Positions 43,501 through 51,991 of a stretch of DNA of 64,000 nt are shown here, one piece after another. The stretch spans positions 372,001 through 436,000 of the forward strand of contig JADCLS010000001.1 of the NCBI GenBank assembly GCA_026702845.1, given 5' to 3'. The notes beneath the pieces were generated by a model. That model saw only the letters and a list, made by a program, of their open reading frames with translations, did no database searches and was not told the origin of the DNA. This DNA comes from Candidatus Heimdallarchaeota archaeon. Lineage in GTDB: Archaea; Asgardarchaeota; Heimdallarchaeia; Heimdallarchaeales; Kariarchaeaceae. Position numbers and translations under genes: made by a program. The stretch's first letter is position 1; each line of letters begins with the position of its first letter.

Positions 43501-44592
43501 TTATGAAAACTCTATTTGAATGGCTTCTCGGATTTTTTTGATGATTTCATCAGGAATGAAGGAAGTGATACTAAGATAATCACAGATCTCAGCTGCACCC
43601 ATGGGTATAGAGGATAATAAGTCTATGAATATATGAAAATCATGATTTATAGATTTTGATTGTCTGAAGGCAATGGATCTATCTAATCCCCTACTCCATC
43701 CTTCAGGTAGGATATGTTTCAAAACTCGATGTGTGACAGCCATTGCCTCTGCGATAGAGTGTAATTCAGCATCATTCAATTCACCAAACCATGTCACATG
43801 TCGTTTAATTAGAATTCTAAACGAGAGTGGACGAATTGGAGCGAAAGGATTAATTAGCCTACTGTACTCATCTTCCCAGATAATAAGTGAATCAATATTA
43901 ATAGTTTGATCTAAATGATCTTGGATAAGATTGTAATCATTTGCTAACTGACAATGTAGACACTCAATATTCTGTTCGAATGCCTTGTTAAATGCGTAGC
44001 TCAGAGTACCATGTAACCTTGAGAGCACATATGCTTGAGCATGATACTGCTGTAAGGATGCTCCTGATGTAGGACCAATATTAATAAAGATAATAGAGGT
44101 ATTGAAACGATCATTCTTAGTAATAATTTCCTGGAGTGCTGTTCGGAGTGATACAAAAATTGAATGAGATGCCTCGATATTATCCAAATGGGTTGAATAT
44201 GTATTGGAGAAACTAACTAGAGATACTCCTGGATCTCTAACTGCATTGTAATTTACAGCCGCGAATTTATTGATGATAGTTATCCCTTTATATTCATCCA
44301 ATTTATGTAACTTCGGTTCATCGGTGTAATTACCAATAATTTGGTCATCACCAGTAATGGGTATCGATTCAGATTCACCCGTACGAATCTTGAAAAATAC
44401 TGATTCTTCTTCAGCTGCATATTTTGGACTGTCAGTAATTCTTTCTTGGTCTCGAGGCCTGTCTCTTCTGCTACCAACAAGGTGAATTCTGAATCCAACT
44501 AATTCCTTCCCATCTCTAAAAGACTGTAATGGATCAAACCTCACCGCCGGTTGTGATGGATCTTTGTATTTGCCAAAATATCCTTCTTTCAC
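43501..44592 (-). CDS. GalT-like (HIT superfamily) nucleotidyltransferase
   Basis: The 363-residue protein is a galactose-1-phosphate uridylyltransferase-like member of the HIT superfamily. The key segment IGPTSGASLQQYHAQAYV parallels GASLxHPHxQ, with the nucleophilic histidine kept but the preceding histidine replaced by glutamine. A cysteine pair (ECLHCQLAN) in the middle may be a metal site. The C-terminal half shows HVTWFGELNDAELHSIAEAM. It starts with GTG 44592. Galactose or nucleotide phosphate metabolism is possible; the exact reaction is uncertain. It is upstream of the PHP gene on the same strand. Confidence 0.68.
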   Translation of the reverse strand: MKEGYFGKYKDPSQPAVRFDPLQSFRDGKELVGFRIHLVGSRRDRPRDQERITDSPKYAAEEESVFFKIRTGESESIPITGDDQIIGNYTDEPKLHKLDEYKGITIINKFAAVNYNAVRDPGVSLVSFSNTYSTHLDNIEASHSIFVSLRTALQEIITKNDRFNTSIIFINIGPTSGASLQQYHAQAYVLSRLHGTLSYAFNKAFEQNIECLHCQLANDYNLIQDHLDQTINIDSLIIWEDEYSRLINPFAPIRPLSFRILIKRHVTWFGELNDAELHSIAEAMAVTHRVLKHILPEGWSRGLDRSIAFRQSKSINHDFHIFIDLLSSIPMGAAEICDYLSITSFIPDEIIKKIREAIQIEFS

Positions 44593-44735
44593 TGATCTTT
44601 ATATCTGAGACACAAAATAAAGGTATTTTTTCCAAACTGAATACTTTCTCAATTTATTTTTTTAAGAAGGACTAGCTTATTGAGCTAGAAATACGTTCTG
44701 ATTAAACTAAGGTTCACCTACTCATGAATAACTCT

Positions 44736-44752
44736 TATATTGGTCGAGAATA
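44736..44752 (+). promoter_or_regulatory. Second copy of the shared 17-nt motif
   Basis: TATATTGGTCGAGAATA, 16 of 17 identical to 37401-37417, lies about 49-65 nt before ATG 44801 and runs into an A/T box. The gene also has an AGGAG ribosome binding site at 44787-44791. Confidence 0.4.
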
Positions 44753-44800
44753 TATTTTTTAATGATACCCGAAAGGGATTGATAATAGGAGAAACATTAT

Positions 44801-45037
44801 ATGGCAACCGCATTCATACTGATAAATACTCATGTCGCTAAAGAGGAGGCTGTACTTGAGAAGTTAAAAGAATTACCTGAAATTGTATCGGCCAATTTAG
44901 TATACGGAATCTATGATATCATCGCAAAGGTAAAAGCAGAAAACCTTGAAGATCTAAAGAAGGGCGTTACAGGGAATTTACGTGCAATTTCTGAGATACG
45001 CAGTACGATGACCATGATCTCTGTTGAAGAAGATTAG
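44801..45037 (+). CDS. Stand-alone RAM (Lrp ligand-binding) domain protein, copy 1
   Basis: The 78-residue protein is a lone RAM domain, the amino-acid-binding part of Lrp/AsnC regulators, without a DNA-binding domain. The key parts are FILINTHVAKEEAVLEKL, LVYGIYDIIAKVKAEN and EIRSTMTMISVEED. Such stand-alone domains bind amino acids or act as partners of full-length Lrp proteins. The gene is followed 146 nt later by a close paralogue. An AGGAG precedes the ATG. Confidence 0.87.
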   Translation: MATAFILINTHVAKEEAVLEKLKELPEIVSANLVYGIYDIIAKVKAENLEDLKKGVTGNLRAISEIRSTMTMISVEED

Positions 45038-45183
45038 ATTAAGATATCCCCTGGTTGATTATTGTTTCATATATTATATTAGTGGAATTATCTTTCTATA
45101 CTGCAAGATAAAAAGAAAAGAATAATTGAAAATACCTTAATTTAATCAACAATCCTTATATTCAGTTTTGTCTTTATATTCGT

Positions 45184-45420
45184 ATGGCAACGGCATTTAT
45201 ACTTATTAATTGTAAGGTAGCTCAAGAAGAAATAGTATTAGAAAAGCTGAAAGATATTCCTGAGGTAAAATCAGCATCATTGGTTTATGGTATCTATGAT
45301 ATTATCGCAAAAGTTGAGGCAGAAAATTTGGATTCTCTTAAAAAAGGAGTTACAGGAAGTTTAAGATCGATACAAGAGATACGAAGTACAATGACAATGA
45401 TTTCTGTTGAGGATGATTAA
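45184..45420 (+). CDS. Stand-alone RAM domain protein, copy 2
   Basis: A 78-residue paralogue of the gene at 44801; 62 of 78 residues are the same, and there are no gaps. Changes lie in the first helix (for example TH to CK), and the residues of the central LVYGIYDIIAKV strand are unchanged. The upstream region is separate and does not contain the 17-nt motif, though it includes TTATATTC. The tandem arrangement points to recent duplication followed by divergence in regulation. Confidence 0.87.
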   Translation: MATAFILINCKVAQEEIVLEKLKDIPEVKSASLVYGIYDIIAKVEAENLDSLKKGVTGSLRSIQEIRSTMTMISVEDD

Positions 45421-45476
45421 TATACTAATTTTTTGATATTCCAAGAGGTATCACAGTTACGTTAAAACGATCAGAT

Positions 45477-46427
45477 TTACTCGACTAGTCCAGTTTCGCC
45501 AAGCCATCTCTCAGCATCAATAGCTGCTTTTGCACCTTCTGCAGCAGCTGTAATGGCCTGTCGATAACGAATATCAACAACATCACCTGCAGCAAATATT
45601 CCCTCCACACTTGTCATTGTATGTTTGAACACATTAATGTAGCCATCATGCATATCTACTTTTCCTTCAAATATTCCGGTGTTAGGTTTGTGACCAATAG
45701 CCACAAATAAACCATCAACCACGTGCTCTCTTCTCTCTTTAGTCTGTGTGTCCTCGATCACTAAAGAAGTTAATTTCTCAATGAATCCTTCCTTTTCTGA
45801 ATTTAGATCCACAACAATACTATTCCAGAGCATTTCAATCTTAGGATGATTTAGCACTCGCTCTCTCATAATCTTGGATGCTCGTAACTCATCTCTTCTG
45901 TGAATAACATATACCTTACTGGCGTGTTTGGTAAGGTATAGTGCTTCCTCCATGGCAGTATCTCCTCCTCCTACAATAGCAACTTCTTTTCCTTTGAATA
46001 GGGCTCCATCACATGTAGCACAACTGGATACTCCTGTACCGATGAGTTTTTGCTCAGCATCAAGACCTAACCATTTTGCAGAAGCTCCAGTGGCTATGAT
46101 TACAGAATGTGCTTGGTATTGCTGGTCATAGGTCTTAACTATGAAAGGCTTAGTACTGAAATCAACTTCTGTAACATCCTCATTCAGTATCTCAGCACCA
46201 AATTTTTCTGCCTGCAATCTCATATCATCCATTAATTTGGGACCCATAGGCGCCTCAGGGAAACCCGGAAAATTCTCAATCTCTGTGGTAAGCATCAGCT
46301 GTCCACCTGCCTGATACCCAGCTAATATTAAAGGATTTACTGCCCCTCTGGCTGCATATATACCTGCGGTGTACCCCGCTGGGCCACCACCAATTATAAT
46401 CACATTTCGAACTTGCTCGTCAGTCAT
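45477..46427 (-). CDS. trxB: Thioredoxin reductase
   Basis: The 316-residue flavoenzyme has the FAD-binding IIGGGPAGYTAGIYAARG at the N-terminus, the redox motif CATCDGALF, the NADPH-binding VAIVGGGDTAMEEALYL and the C-terminal GIFAAGDVVD. Length and order match bacterial/archaeal low-molecular-weight thioredoxin reductase. It would keep thioredoxin or glutaredoxin-like proteins reduced. It is alone, between the RAM genes and the MCP-like gene, and starts with ATG 46427. Confidence 0.95.
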   Translation of the reverse strand: MTDEQVRNVIIIGGGPAGYTAGIYAARGAVNPLILAGYQAGGQLMLTTEIENFPGFPEAPMGPKLMDDMRLQAEKFGAEILNEDVTEVDFSTKPFIVKTYDQQYQAHSVIIATGASAKWLGLDAEQKLIGTGVSSCATCDGALFKGKEVAIVGGGDTAMEEALYLTKHASKVYVIHRRDELRASKIMRERVLNHPKIEMLWNSIVVDLNSEKEGFIEKLTSLVIEDTQTKERREHVVDGLFVAIGHKPNTGIFEGKVDMHDGYINVFKHTMTSVEGIFAAGDVVDIRYRQAITAAAEGAKAAIDAERWLGETGLVE

Positions 46428-46555
46428 GTATCCAATGGGAGATTTATCCTTTATTAATCATAAGGATGGTGACAATATTGGGATTGTAAAAAAAATAGAA
46501 ATTTTACAATATTTTATTGAATGGACGTTTGTCAGTCAATAGTTTATTTTGTAAA

Positions 46556-47566
46556 CTACTTTCCAATTTTCTTCTGTTGCAGATCTTTGTGTCGTTCTTC
46601 AAGTTTAAGGAGTTGTCTATTGAGTTCATCATTCATTGATTTTTGGTTATGGCTGATAGCTGATACTTTATCTGATAAATCTGCGATTTGAAATAGTATA
46701 TCATCGAGATTAGCAAACTCTCCTGCTAGCTGATTCAATCGTTCTGCAATTAGTTTATTCATGGAGGCATTCACTTTTGCAAGCTCAGTAGCAGTCTCTC
46801 TGGATCGTGAGGATAATCTCTGTATACCATCTGCAACAATGGCAAAATTCTCTCCTTGTTCCTTGTTATGTGCAGCTTCAATACTTGCATTAACTGCTAT
46901 TAAATTTGTTTGATCTGATAGTGTATCAGTTGAGATGATTTCCTTAGTCAGTCGATGGTTTAATTGACTATATTCTTCTGATAATCCCTGAACCATCTTT
47001 TGGATGCGTTCAGATACCTCATTCCCCATCACTGCTGATTGAAGATTCTCATCAATACTATCTGTTAACAGTTGTATATCTTGTTCAATTTGTGTAGAAA
47101 CCTTAGTAATTGTATCTACTACATTTATAGTCTGTCTTTCAAAACCATATAAAGCTTCCATATTACTCATAATCCCAAGAATTGTGTCTGCAAAGGCTTC
47201 ATACAGTTGTTTTAAATGATCATAACCCTTGGTGAATTGCAGATTCATTGCTTTAGTAAAATCTCCGCTTTGTTGCATTGCTTTTAGCTGATTTTTCATA
47301 TCTGCAATAGGATCAGTATATGCTTGCTTAACTCTGATGGCAAGTACAATCATAGTCATTGAACCCACAAAATATGCAACAATTCCCATGTATTGATTAA
47401 CTTCAAATAGACGTAGGGCTAAAAAGTTGAATAACATATACGCTAGTAACCAAGCACCAATATCAAGATAAATTCGGGGTTTTTTCGAGATAAACCATCC
47501 TATTCCAATTGAACCTATGGTGAGAGCAAAACCAATCATATAGAATGTAAGTACATCAATTTCCAT
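46556..47566 (-). CDS. Methyl-accepting chemotaxis-like membrane protein
   Basis: The 336-residue protein has three hydrophobic helices in the first 80 residues (YMIGFALTIGSIGIGWFI; YLDIGAWLLAYMLFNFLAL; GIVAYFVGSMTMIVLAIRV) and no large sensor domain. Then comes a coiled coil with the MCP signalling-tip sequence DQTNLIAVNASIEAAHNKEQ and FAIVADGIQRLSSRSRETAT. It may signal through a CheA-like kinase or some other partner. No che genes lie in the window, so the pathway is uncertain. Without an extracellular domain it could sense membrane state or internal signals. Confidence 0.8.
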   Translation of the reverse strand: MEIDVLTFYMIGFALTIGSIGIGWFISKKPRIYLDIGAWLLAYMLFNFLALRLFEVNQYMGIVAYFVGSMTMIVLAIRVKQAYTDPIADMKNQLKAMQQSGDFTKAMNLQFTKGYDHLKQLYEAFADTILGIMSNMEALYGFERQTINVVDTITKVSTQIEQDIQLLTDSIDENLQSAVMGNEVSERIQKMVQGLSEEYSQLNHRLTKEIISTDTLSDQTNLIAVNASIEAAHNKEQGENFAIVADGIQRLSSRSRETATELAKVNASMNKLIAERLNQLAGEFANLDDILFQIADLSDKVSAISHNQKSMNDELNRQLLKLEERHKDLQQKKIGK

Positions 47567-47723
47567 CTAATCATCGGTATCTCTTCTCCTTTTTTATTCT
47601 TATGCGAGAATTTCCAACGATTGCCCTTTTAATACTCAAGGAACTATCAATGCTAACTAGATTAAATTAGTTATCAAAATAAATAAATATTAATACAATA
47701 ACATCTGAATTGTCGTGATAACC

Positions 47724-48152
47724 ATGATGAAAAACGTAATTAAGAAAATTTTCAACGTAGAAGAGGCTTTCGCACACTGTGATGCCCCCTGTGGTATTTA
47801 CCATCCACATGCTGCCATTGAGGCTGCAGATACTGTTATCTCTATGGTAACAAAATTGCTTGCTCTTGAGAAGGGTGATGACAAGATGGCCTATCTCAAC
47901 ACTTTTACCAGATTTGTTGCAACAAAGGAAGAGTATGCAGAAAAATGCAAAAAAGAAGTGCTAATCTTATGGACTGATAAATTCACCGCTGAAGGTTGTG
48001 CAAAGGCAGGTATTGATGTAAATGAGCTTCATGAAACTGTATGGGCTACCACAAAGCTCTGTTCTGATAATAAGAGGAACATCAATTTGGATATGGCTAA
48101 CAAGCTCAAGGAATCTGTATTAAAAGTCGCCGACCTATTCAATAAGCTATAA
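47724..48152 (+). CDS. sodN: Nickel superoxide dismutase precursor
   Basis: The mature enzyme should start at the motif HCDAPCGIYHP, which supplies the nickel ligands His1, Cys2 and Cys6 together with Asp3, Pro5 and Tyr9 of the NiSOD hook. A short leader of about 17 residues (ending VEEAFA) precedes it and must be removed to free the N-terminal histidine. The rest, with KKEVLILWTDKF and LHETVWATTKLCSDN, fits the four-helix bundle. The frame opens at a GTG 47715, but ATG 47724 or 47727 are preferred. The processing peptidase sodX is 30 nt downstream, so the two form an operon. Confidence 0.93.
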   Translation: MMKNVIKKIFNVEEAFAHCDAPCGIYHPHAAIEAADTVISMVTKLLALEKGDDKMAYLNTFTRFVATKEEYAEKCKKEVLILWTDKFTAEGCAKAGIDVNELHETVWATTKLCSDNKRNINLDMANKLKESVLKVADLFNKL

Positions 48153-48182
48153 GTTAAAATTTATTACGCTAGAGCATTAAAT

Positions 48183-48575
48183 ATGAAAATCATAGAAGTT
48201 GTTGGTCACTCAATGAATCCAACTCTACGTGATGGTCAACTAGTTCTATGTAGAGAGAAGTTTTCATTCAAAATAAACAAAATCTATGTTGTCCGACTTC
48301 AAAATAAGCTTTTTATCAAGAGATTAATAGGTCTTCCCAATCAAAATATTCAATTTATTTCAGGAGAAATTTATGTTGGTGGTGAGTATATCAATTCGAT
48401 GGATTATACTCTTGATTCCAATGACTATGAATGGAATACAGGGATCAATGGCGTTGTACTACTAGGAGATAATTTACATGATAGTCTTGATTCAAGAAAA
48501 CTAGGTGTCATTGCAGCTGATCAAGTTCGATATGAAGTTATAGCTAAAGTATGGCCACCCGGACTAGTTTCTTAA
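48183..48575 (+). CDS. sodX: Nickel-type superoxide dismutase maturation protease
   Basis: The 130-residue S26-type signal peptidase lacks a membrane anchor. The catalytic serine is in VVGHSMNPTLRDGQL (Ser10), the general-base lysine in LFIKRLIGLP (about Lys46), and a third motif is GVVLLGDNLHDSLDSRKLG. Position just after sodN, small size and soluble form match the SodX family that cuts the NiSOD leader. Its 3' end overlaps the converging rps2 gene by 12 nt. Confidence 0.85.
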   Translation: MKIIEVVGHSMNPTLRDGQLVLCREKFSFKINKIYVVRLQNKLFIKRLIGLPNQNIQFISGEIYVGGEYINSMDYTLDSNDYEWNTGINGVVLLGDNLHDSLDSRKLGVIAADQVRYEVIAKVWPPGLVS

Positions 48576-49226
48576 TACCTTGAAACTGAAATCATCAAGG
48601 GAAAGTCCAAGATCCTCATCTTCACCTAATTCGCCTCTCTCTCTAAGGACCTGGGTGGAAAGAAGTAGATATACTCTTGCAAGAGCTCTTCTACCCTTGT
48701 TATTTGCTGGAATGACGAGATCGATATATGAAGTCATATTGTCACTGTCACACAGAGAAATTACGGGAATGTTCATTTTCACTGCCTCTTGCAATGCTTG
48801 CTTGTCAGCACGAGGATCGTTGATGAAGATTATTTTGGGTTCAACAAATGATTTAGATGATGGATTGGTTAGTGTACCAGGGACAAATCTTCCTGGAATA
48901 ACCTTAAAGTTACAAAGTCGAGCCATCTTAGTGGATGGTACGCTGGCATACTGACGAGATCCAAGAATTAGTACATCTTCTGGATCATAAGATGCTAGTA
49001 ATCGACCAGTTTGTCTGATTCTTTCATCAGTTTTCTTGATATTTAGTACATTTAGACCATCCTTTCGCACACGGAATATATAATCTCTCATATTATTGGT
49101 TGAGATGGTAGTTCCTATATGAATTCCAGAGGTCAAATAAGATTCAAGTGAGATTAATAGGTCTGCATCTTGAATAATTTCTTCAAATAATGCTAAGTCT
49201 TGCGATGACACGTTTTCAAATATCAT
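48564..49226 (-). CDS. rps2: Ribosomal protein S2 (uS2)
   Basis: The 220-residue protein has all S2 marks: LTSGIHIGTTISTNNMRDYI, VLILGSRQYASVPSTKMARL, GRFVPGTLTNPSSKSFVEPK and the end IPVISLCDSDNMTSYIDLVI, IPANNKGRRALARVYLLL. It is part of the small ribosomal subunit. In many archaea rps2 is in a run with rpoN, rpoK and eno; here it is transcribed away from rpoN (divergent, 146-nt gap), so the usual operon is broken up. ATG 49226. Confidence 0.95.
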   Translation of the reverse strand: MIFENVSSQDLALFEEIIQDADLLISLESYLTSGIHIGTTISTNNMRDYIFRVRKDGLNVLNIKKTDERIRQTGRLLASYDPEDVLILGSRQYASVPSTKMARLCNFKVIPGRFVPGTLTNPSSKSFVEPKIIFINDPRADKQALQEAVKMNIPVISLCDSDNMTSYIDLVIPANNKGRRALARVYLLLSTQVLRERGELGEDEDLGLSLDDFSFKVLRN

Positions 49227-49372
49227 TTAGGATAATTTAAAAGATACGTTATGATACAAATTTATCGTATCGACTAATACTTAGAAGTGCTAACCATGGT
49301 TCATACTAATAATTTGTATTCTTTCTAAATAGTTATTAATACTTACATTATAGAAAATCTGAGGATTAATTC

Positions 49373-49573
49373 ATGATCATACCTGTAAGATGTTTAACCT
49401 GTGGTTTCATAGTTGGGGATAAATACGAACCGTTTCTTGAAGGAATAGCAAAGGGAGAAAAGAGCCCTAGGGAATTATTAGATGAGTTAGGATTGAAAAA
49501 AATATGCTGCAGGAGAATGGTGATCTCTCAAGTTGATCTTGTGGATATCATTTTGCCCTATTCAAAAGATTAA
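49373..49573 (+). CDS. rpoN: DNA-directed RNA polymerase subunit N (Rpb10 homologue)
   Basis: A 66-residue subunit of the archaeal RNA polymerase, homologous to Rpb10. The N-terminal MIIPVRCLTCG, with the first CxxC pair, and the later CCRRMVISQVDL give the zinc site. Length is normal. It starts at ATG 49373 after an AT-rich region. Its stop is 1 nt before the stop of the nth gene on the other strand. Confidence 0.96.
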   Translation: MIIPVRCLTCGFIVGDKYEPFLEGIAKGEKSPRELLDELGLKKICCRRMVISQVDLVDIILPYSKD

Positions 49574-49574
49574 T

Positions 49575-50195
49575 TCAGATTTTTTTATTGCAGAGTTTTT
49601 CAACTACACATTCATTACACATAGGATTTTTCTTACATATTTTCCTACCATGATCAATAAAAACAGTAGTTAACTTAACCCAGTACTTCTTATCAACAAT
49701 CTTCATGAGTTCCCTTTCTATCTTTACTGCATTTTTACCTTCGACAAATCCCATTCGATTTGAAAGTCTGATTACATGAGTATCAACTGTGATCCCAACC
49801 ACCACATTGAATGCATTGCCTAGGACGACATTGGCCGTTTTTCTCCCGACCCCTGCAAGTGAGGTTAATTCCTTCATCGTCTTGGGAACCTCTCCATTAT
49901 ACTTCTCTATCAATGATTTACTCATGGAAACTAAAGATTTGGCTTTGTTATTATATAGGCCAATAGTCTTTATCACAGGTACTATCTCCTCTGGTTTTGC
50001 CTGGCTCATCTCAGCAGGACTAGGATACTTACCAAACAAATTTGGTAGGACTTGGTTCACCGCTTTATCAGTAGTTTGGGCAGATAATATTGTTGCTGTG
50101 AGTAATTCGAATGGATTGGAATAATCCAAACTAACCTTGGTTTCGGGATATTCATTGAGTAGCTGTTGAATAATTTTATTTATTGTATGTGTCAC
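49575..50195 (-). CDS. nth: Endonuclease III (base-excision DNA glycosylase)
   Basis: The 206-residue protein has the helix-hairpin-helix motif with the catalytic lysine (TSLAGVGRKTANVVLGNAF) and VDTHVIRLSNRMGFV, which carries the catalytic aspartate. Near the C-terminus are four cysteines for a [4Fe-4S] cluster (CKKNPMCNECVVEKLC). The first two cysteines are spaced by five residues instead of the usual six. It removes oxidised pyrimidines and nicks DNA. The start is GTG 50195. The gene upstream, a probable nuclease, ends 8 nt before, so they likely form an operon. Confidence 0.92.
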   Translation of the reverse strand: MTHTINKIIQQLLNEYPETKVSLDYSNPFELLTATILSAQTTDKAVNQVLPNLFGKYPSPAEMSQAKPEEIVPVIKTIGLYNNKAKSLVSMSKSLIEKYNGEVPKTMKELTSLAGVGRKTANVVLGNAFNVVVGITVDTHVIRLSNRMGFVEGKNAVKIERELMKIVDKKYWVKLTTVFIDHGRKICKKNPMCNECVVEKLCNKKI

Positions 50196-50203
50196 CTACT
50201 CAC

Positions 50204-51991
50204 CTAGAATAATCTTGCTTGTAATAGACGTTCTTTTGAAGTAACTAGTCTCTGTATCTCACTTTCGTTATTCTTGATAACTTCCAGGATCTCAGTGTAT
50301 TTATCCTTGATCTCTCTAAGTGCAGTAGCTTTTACCTTCATATCTCGTTTTATTTTGTCCAATTCATTCTTTGATTTGTTATATTCATCTTCTAGCTGGT
50401 AATGTTTCTCCCCTGTATCCTTGATTAACCTCTTGGCTGCAAGTTTACTGGATACTTTGGCAGTTTCCATCTCTGAATTCATTACTCTGTAAACTGATCG
50501 TTGTTTCTCATAATCTTCTTTGTATGCAGCTAATCGCATACGTAGCTTATCATTTTCCTTCATCCGAGTATTTATTGGATCACTCAATTTCTCAGCATTG
50601 AAGTAATCTATTTGCAGCCGTTCAAAGTATCGTATCAGAAAATTACTACTTTGATAATTTTGACGTTTCTTTACTTCCATATTTGATAGTTTCATTAATA
50701 ACTCAGGTAAATCAGCAAGATAGATGAGTTTTGTATCTCTGATGGTGAAATAACTTTCAGGTATACTCGTGACGATAAATGAGATGATTTCATGACCATC
50801 ATATTTTTCTTTGATATATTCTTCTTTTACTGGAAGTTTATCCACTGCACTGAGATAGTATTCACGTCGAATCTGGGAACCCTGGTTCCATATCCAACCC
50901 TTCCAAAAACTGAAATCTTTAACCTCAAAGGTTAGTAACTGGCTTGGATCACCTTTTGACTGTGCGATGATATCAATCTCAGTTACTACTTCATTTCTTT
51001 GATTGTGGATGACATCTGTGTTAGATTCAAGTACTTTCCAATACCCTGTGCTCTCAATGATTTCACCAACTGCTTTCTCAGCACGTTTGGATTTTTCATC
51101 AAGTGTTTCTCTATTGAACCCATTGATGAACATAACAAACATTGCAAGCGCACCAACTGCAACATAGTACTCGACTTTATTATCTGACCTTCTCTCCTTA
51201 ATTTCAAGCGCTGCGGTAAATTTAGGCCTTCTATCCTCTTTATTTTGAGGCGGAGTGAGAATTCTCATCAATCTATCAGCTTTTGAATCTATTGTTAATC
51301 GTATCTTAACTAAACCTTCATTTGAGACATTTGATCTCTGGATTAGTTTGGTATGGAACTCTGCTAGCTGATTATGCTGTTCTTCTGATAATAGTTGCAT
51401 TGTACGATAAAAGGTTAGTGGAGAACGTAGTAGCATGAGAATCGAATTTTCCCAGTATAACTTCTTTACTGAAGTTAACTTATTTGTAGGATCCAATTTC
51501 TTCTGTTGTTTAGAAATTCTTTCTTGATGAAACCTTTTTTTAGCAATATCAATCCTTGAGCCAGTTATTTCGACATTAAATGAATTGAGATTATTGAAAT
51601 GAATTCTACCAAATCTCGTTTCTCGCAGTTCATCCTCCTCCCATATGAGTAAATCATTTCTAATTGATTCCCTCAAAGTGTGTAGGATCATTAATTCTGC
51701 ACCTAGTTTACCAATTTCACTTACATCAGATTTTAAATTAGTAATATCCTTAGTTACTTCCCAATCCCATCTCATGATAGAATGGATGGCATTATCAAAA
51801 CCCGTGAAACTGGTAATCTCGGATAAATTTGGTGCAACCGTATGAGACTCTCTGAGTTCTAACAACTCTCGTATTAATTCGAAGCGATTATAGCCATTTG
51901 CTAAATTGTAAATGGCTGTTTTGCAGTACTTCCAACGTTGTTTAATCAGATCAGGGAGTTTCTCATCGGGCAACTCTGGAGGCCCGCTCAA
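50204..51991 (-). CDS. Probable PD-(D/E)XK nuclease with C-terminal coiled coil
   Basis: I cannot name the family of this 595-residue protein. Its middle part (about residues 300-370) matches the PD-(D/E)XK core: a helix with AEKAVGEIIESTGYWKV, then TEIDIIAQ (D340), a turn and LLTFEVKDFSFWKGW (E356-V-K358). Residues 1-290 are largely helical, and the last 110 are a long coiled coil (YKEDYEKQRSVYRVMNSEM to the end). The start is a TTG at 51991 behind a G-rich stretch. The nth gene comes 8 nt after its stop, which suggests a joint role in DNA repair or defence. Confidence 0.6.
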   Translation of the reverse strand: MSGPPELPDEKLPDLIKQRWKYCKTAIYNLANGYNRFELIRELLELRESHTVAPNLSEITSFTGFDNAIHSIMRWDWEVTKDITNLKSDVSEIGKLGAELMILHTLRESIRNDLLIWEEDELRETRFGRIHFNNLNSFNVEITGSRIDIAKKRFHQERISKQQKKLDPTNKLTSVKKLYWENSILMLLRSPLTFYRTMQLLSEEQHNQLAEFHTKLIQRSNVSNEGLVKIRLTIDSKADRLMRILTPPQNKEDRRPKFTAALEIKERRSDNKVEYYVAVGALAMFVMFINGFNRETLDEKSKRAEKAVGEIIESTGYWKVLESNTDVIHNQRNEVVTEIDIIAQSKGDPSQLLTFEVKDFSFWKGWIWNQGSQIRREYYLSAVDKLPVKEEYIKEKYDGHEIISFIVTSIPESYFTIRDTKLIYLADLPELLMKLSNMEVKKRQNYQSSNFLIRYFERLQIDYFNAEKLSDPINTRMKENDKLRMRLAAYKEDYEKQRSVYRVMNSEMETAKVSSKLAAKRLIKDTGEKHYQLEDEYNKSKNELDKIKRDMKVKATALREIKDKYTEILEVIKNNESEIQRLVTSKERLLQARLF

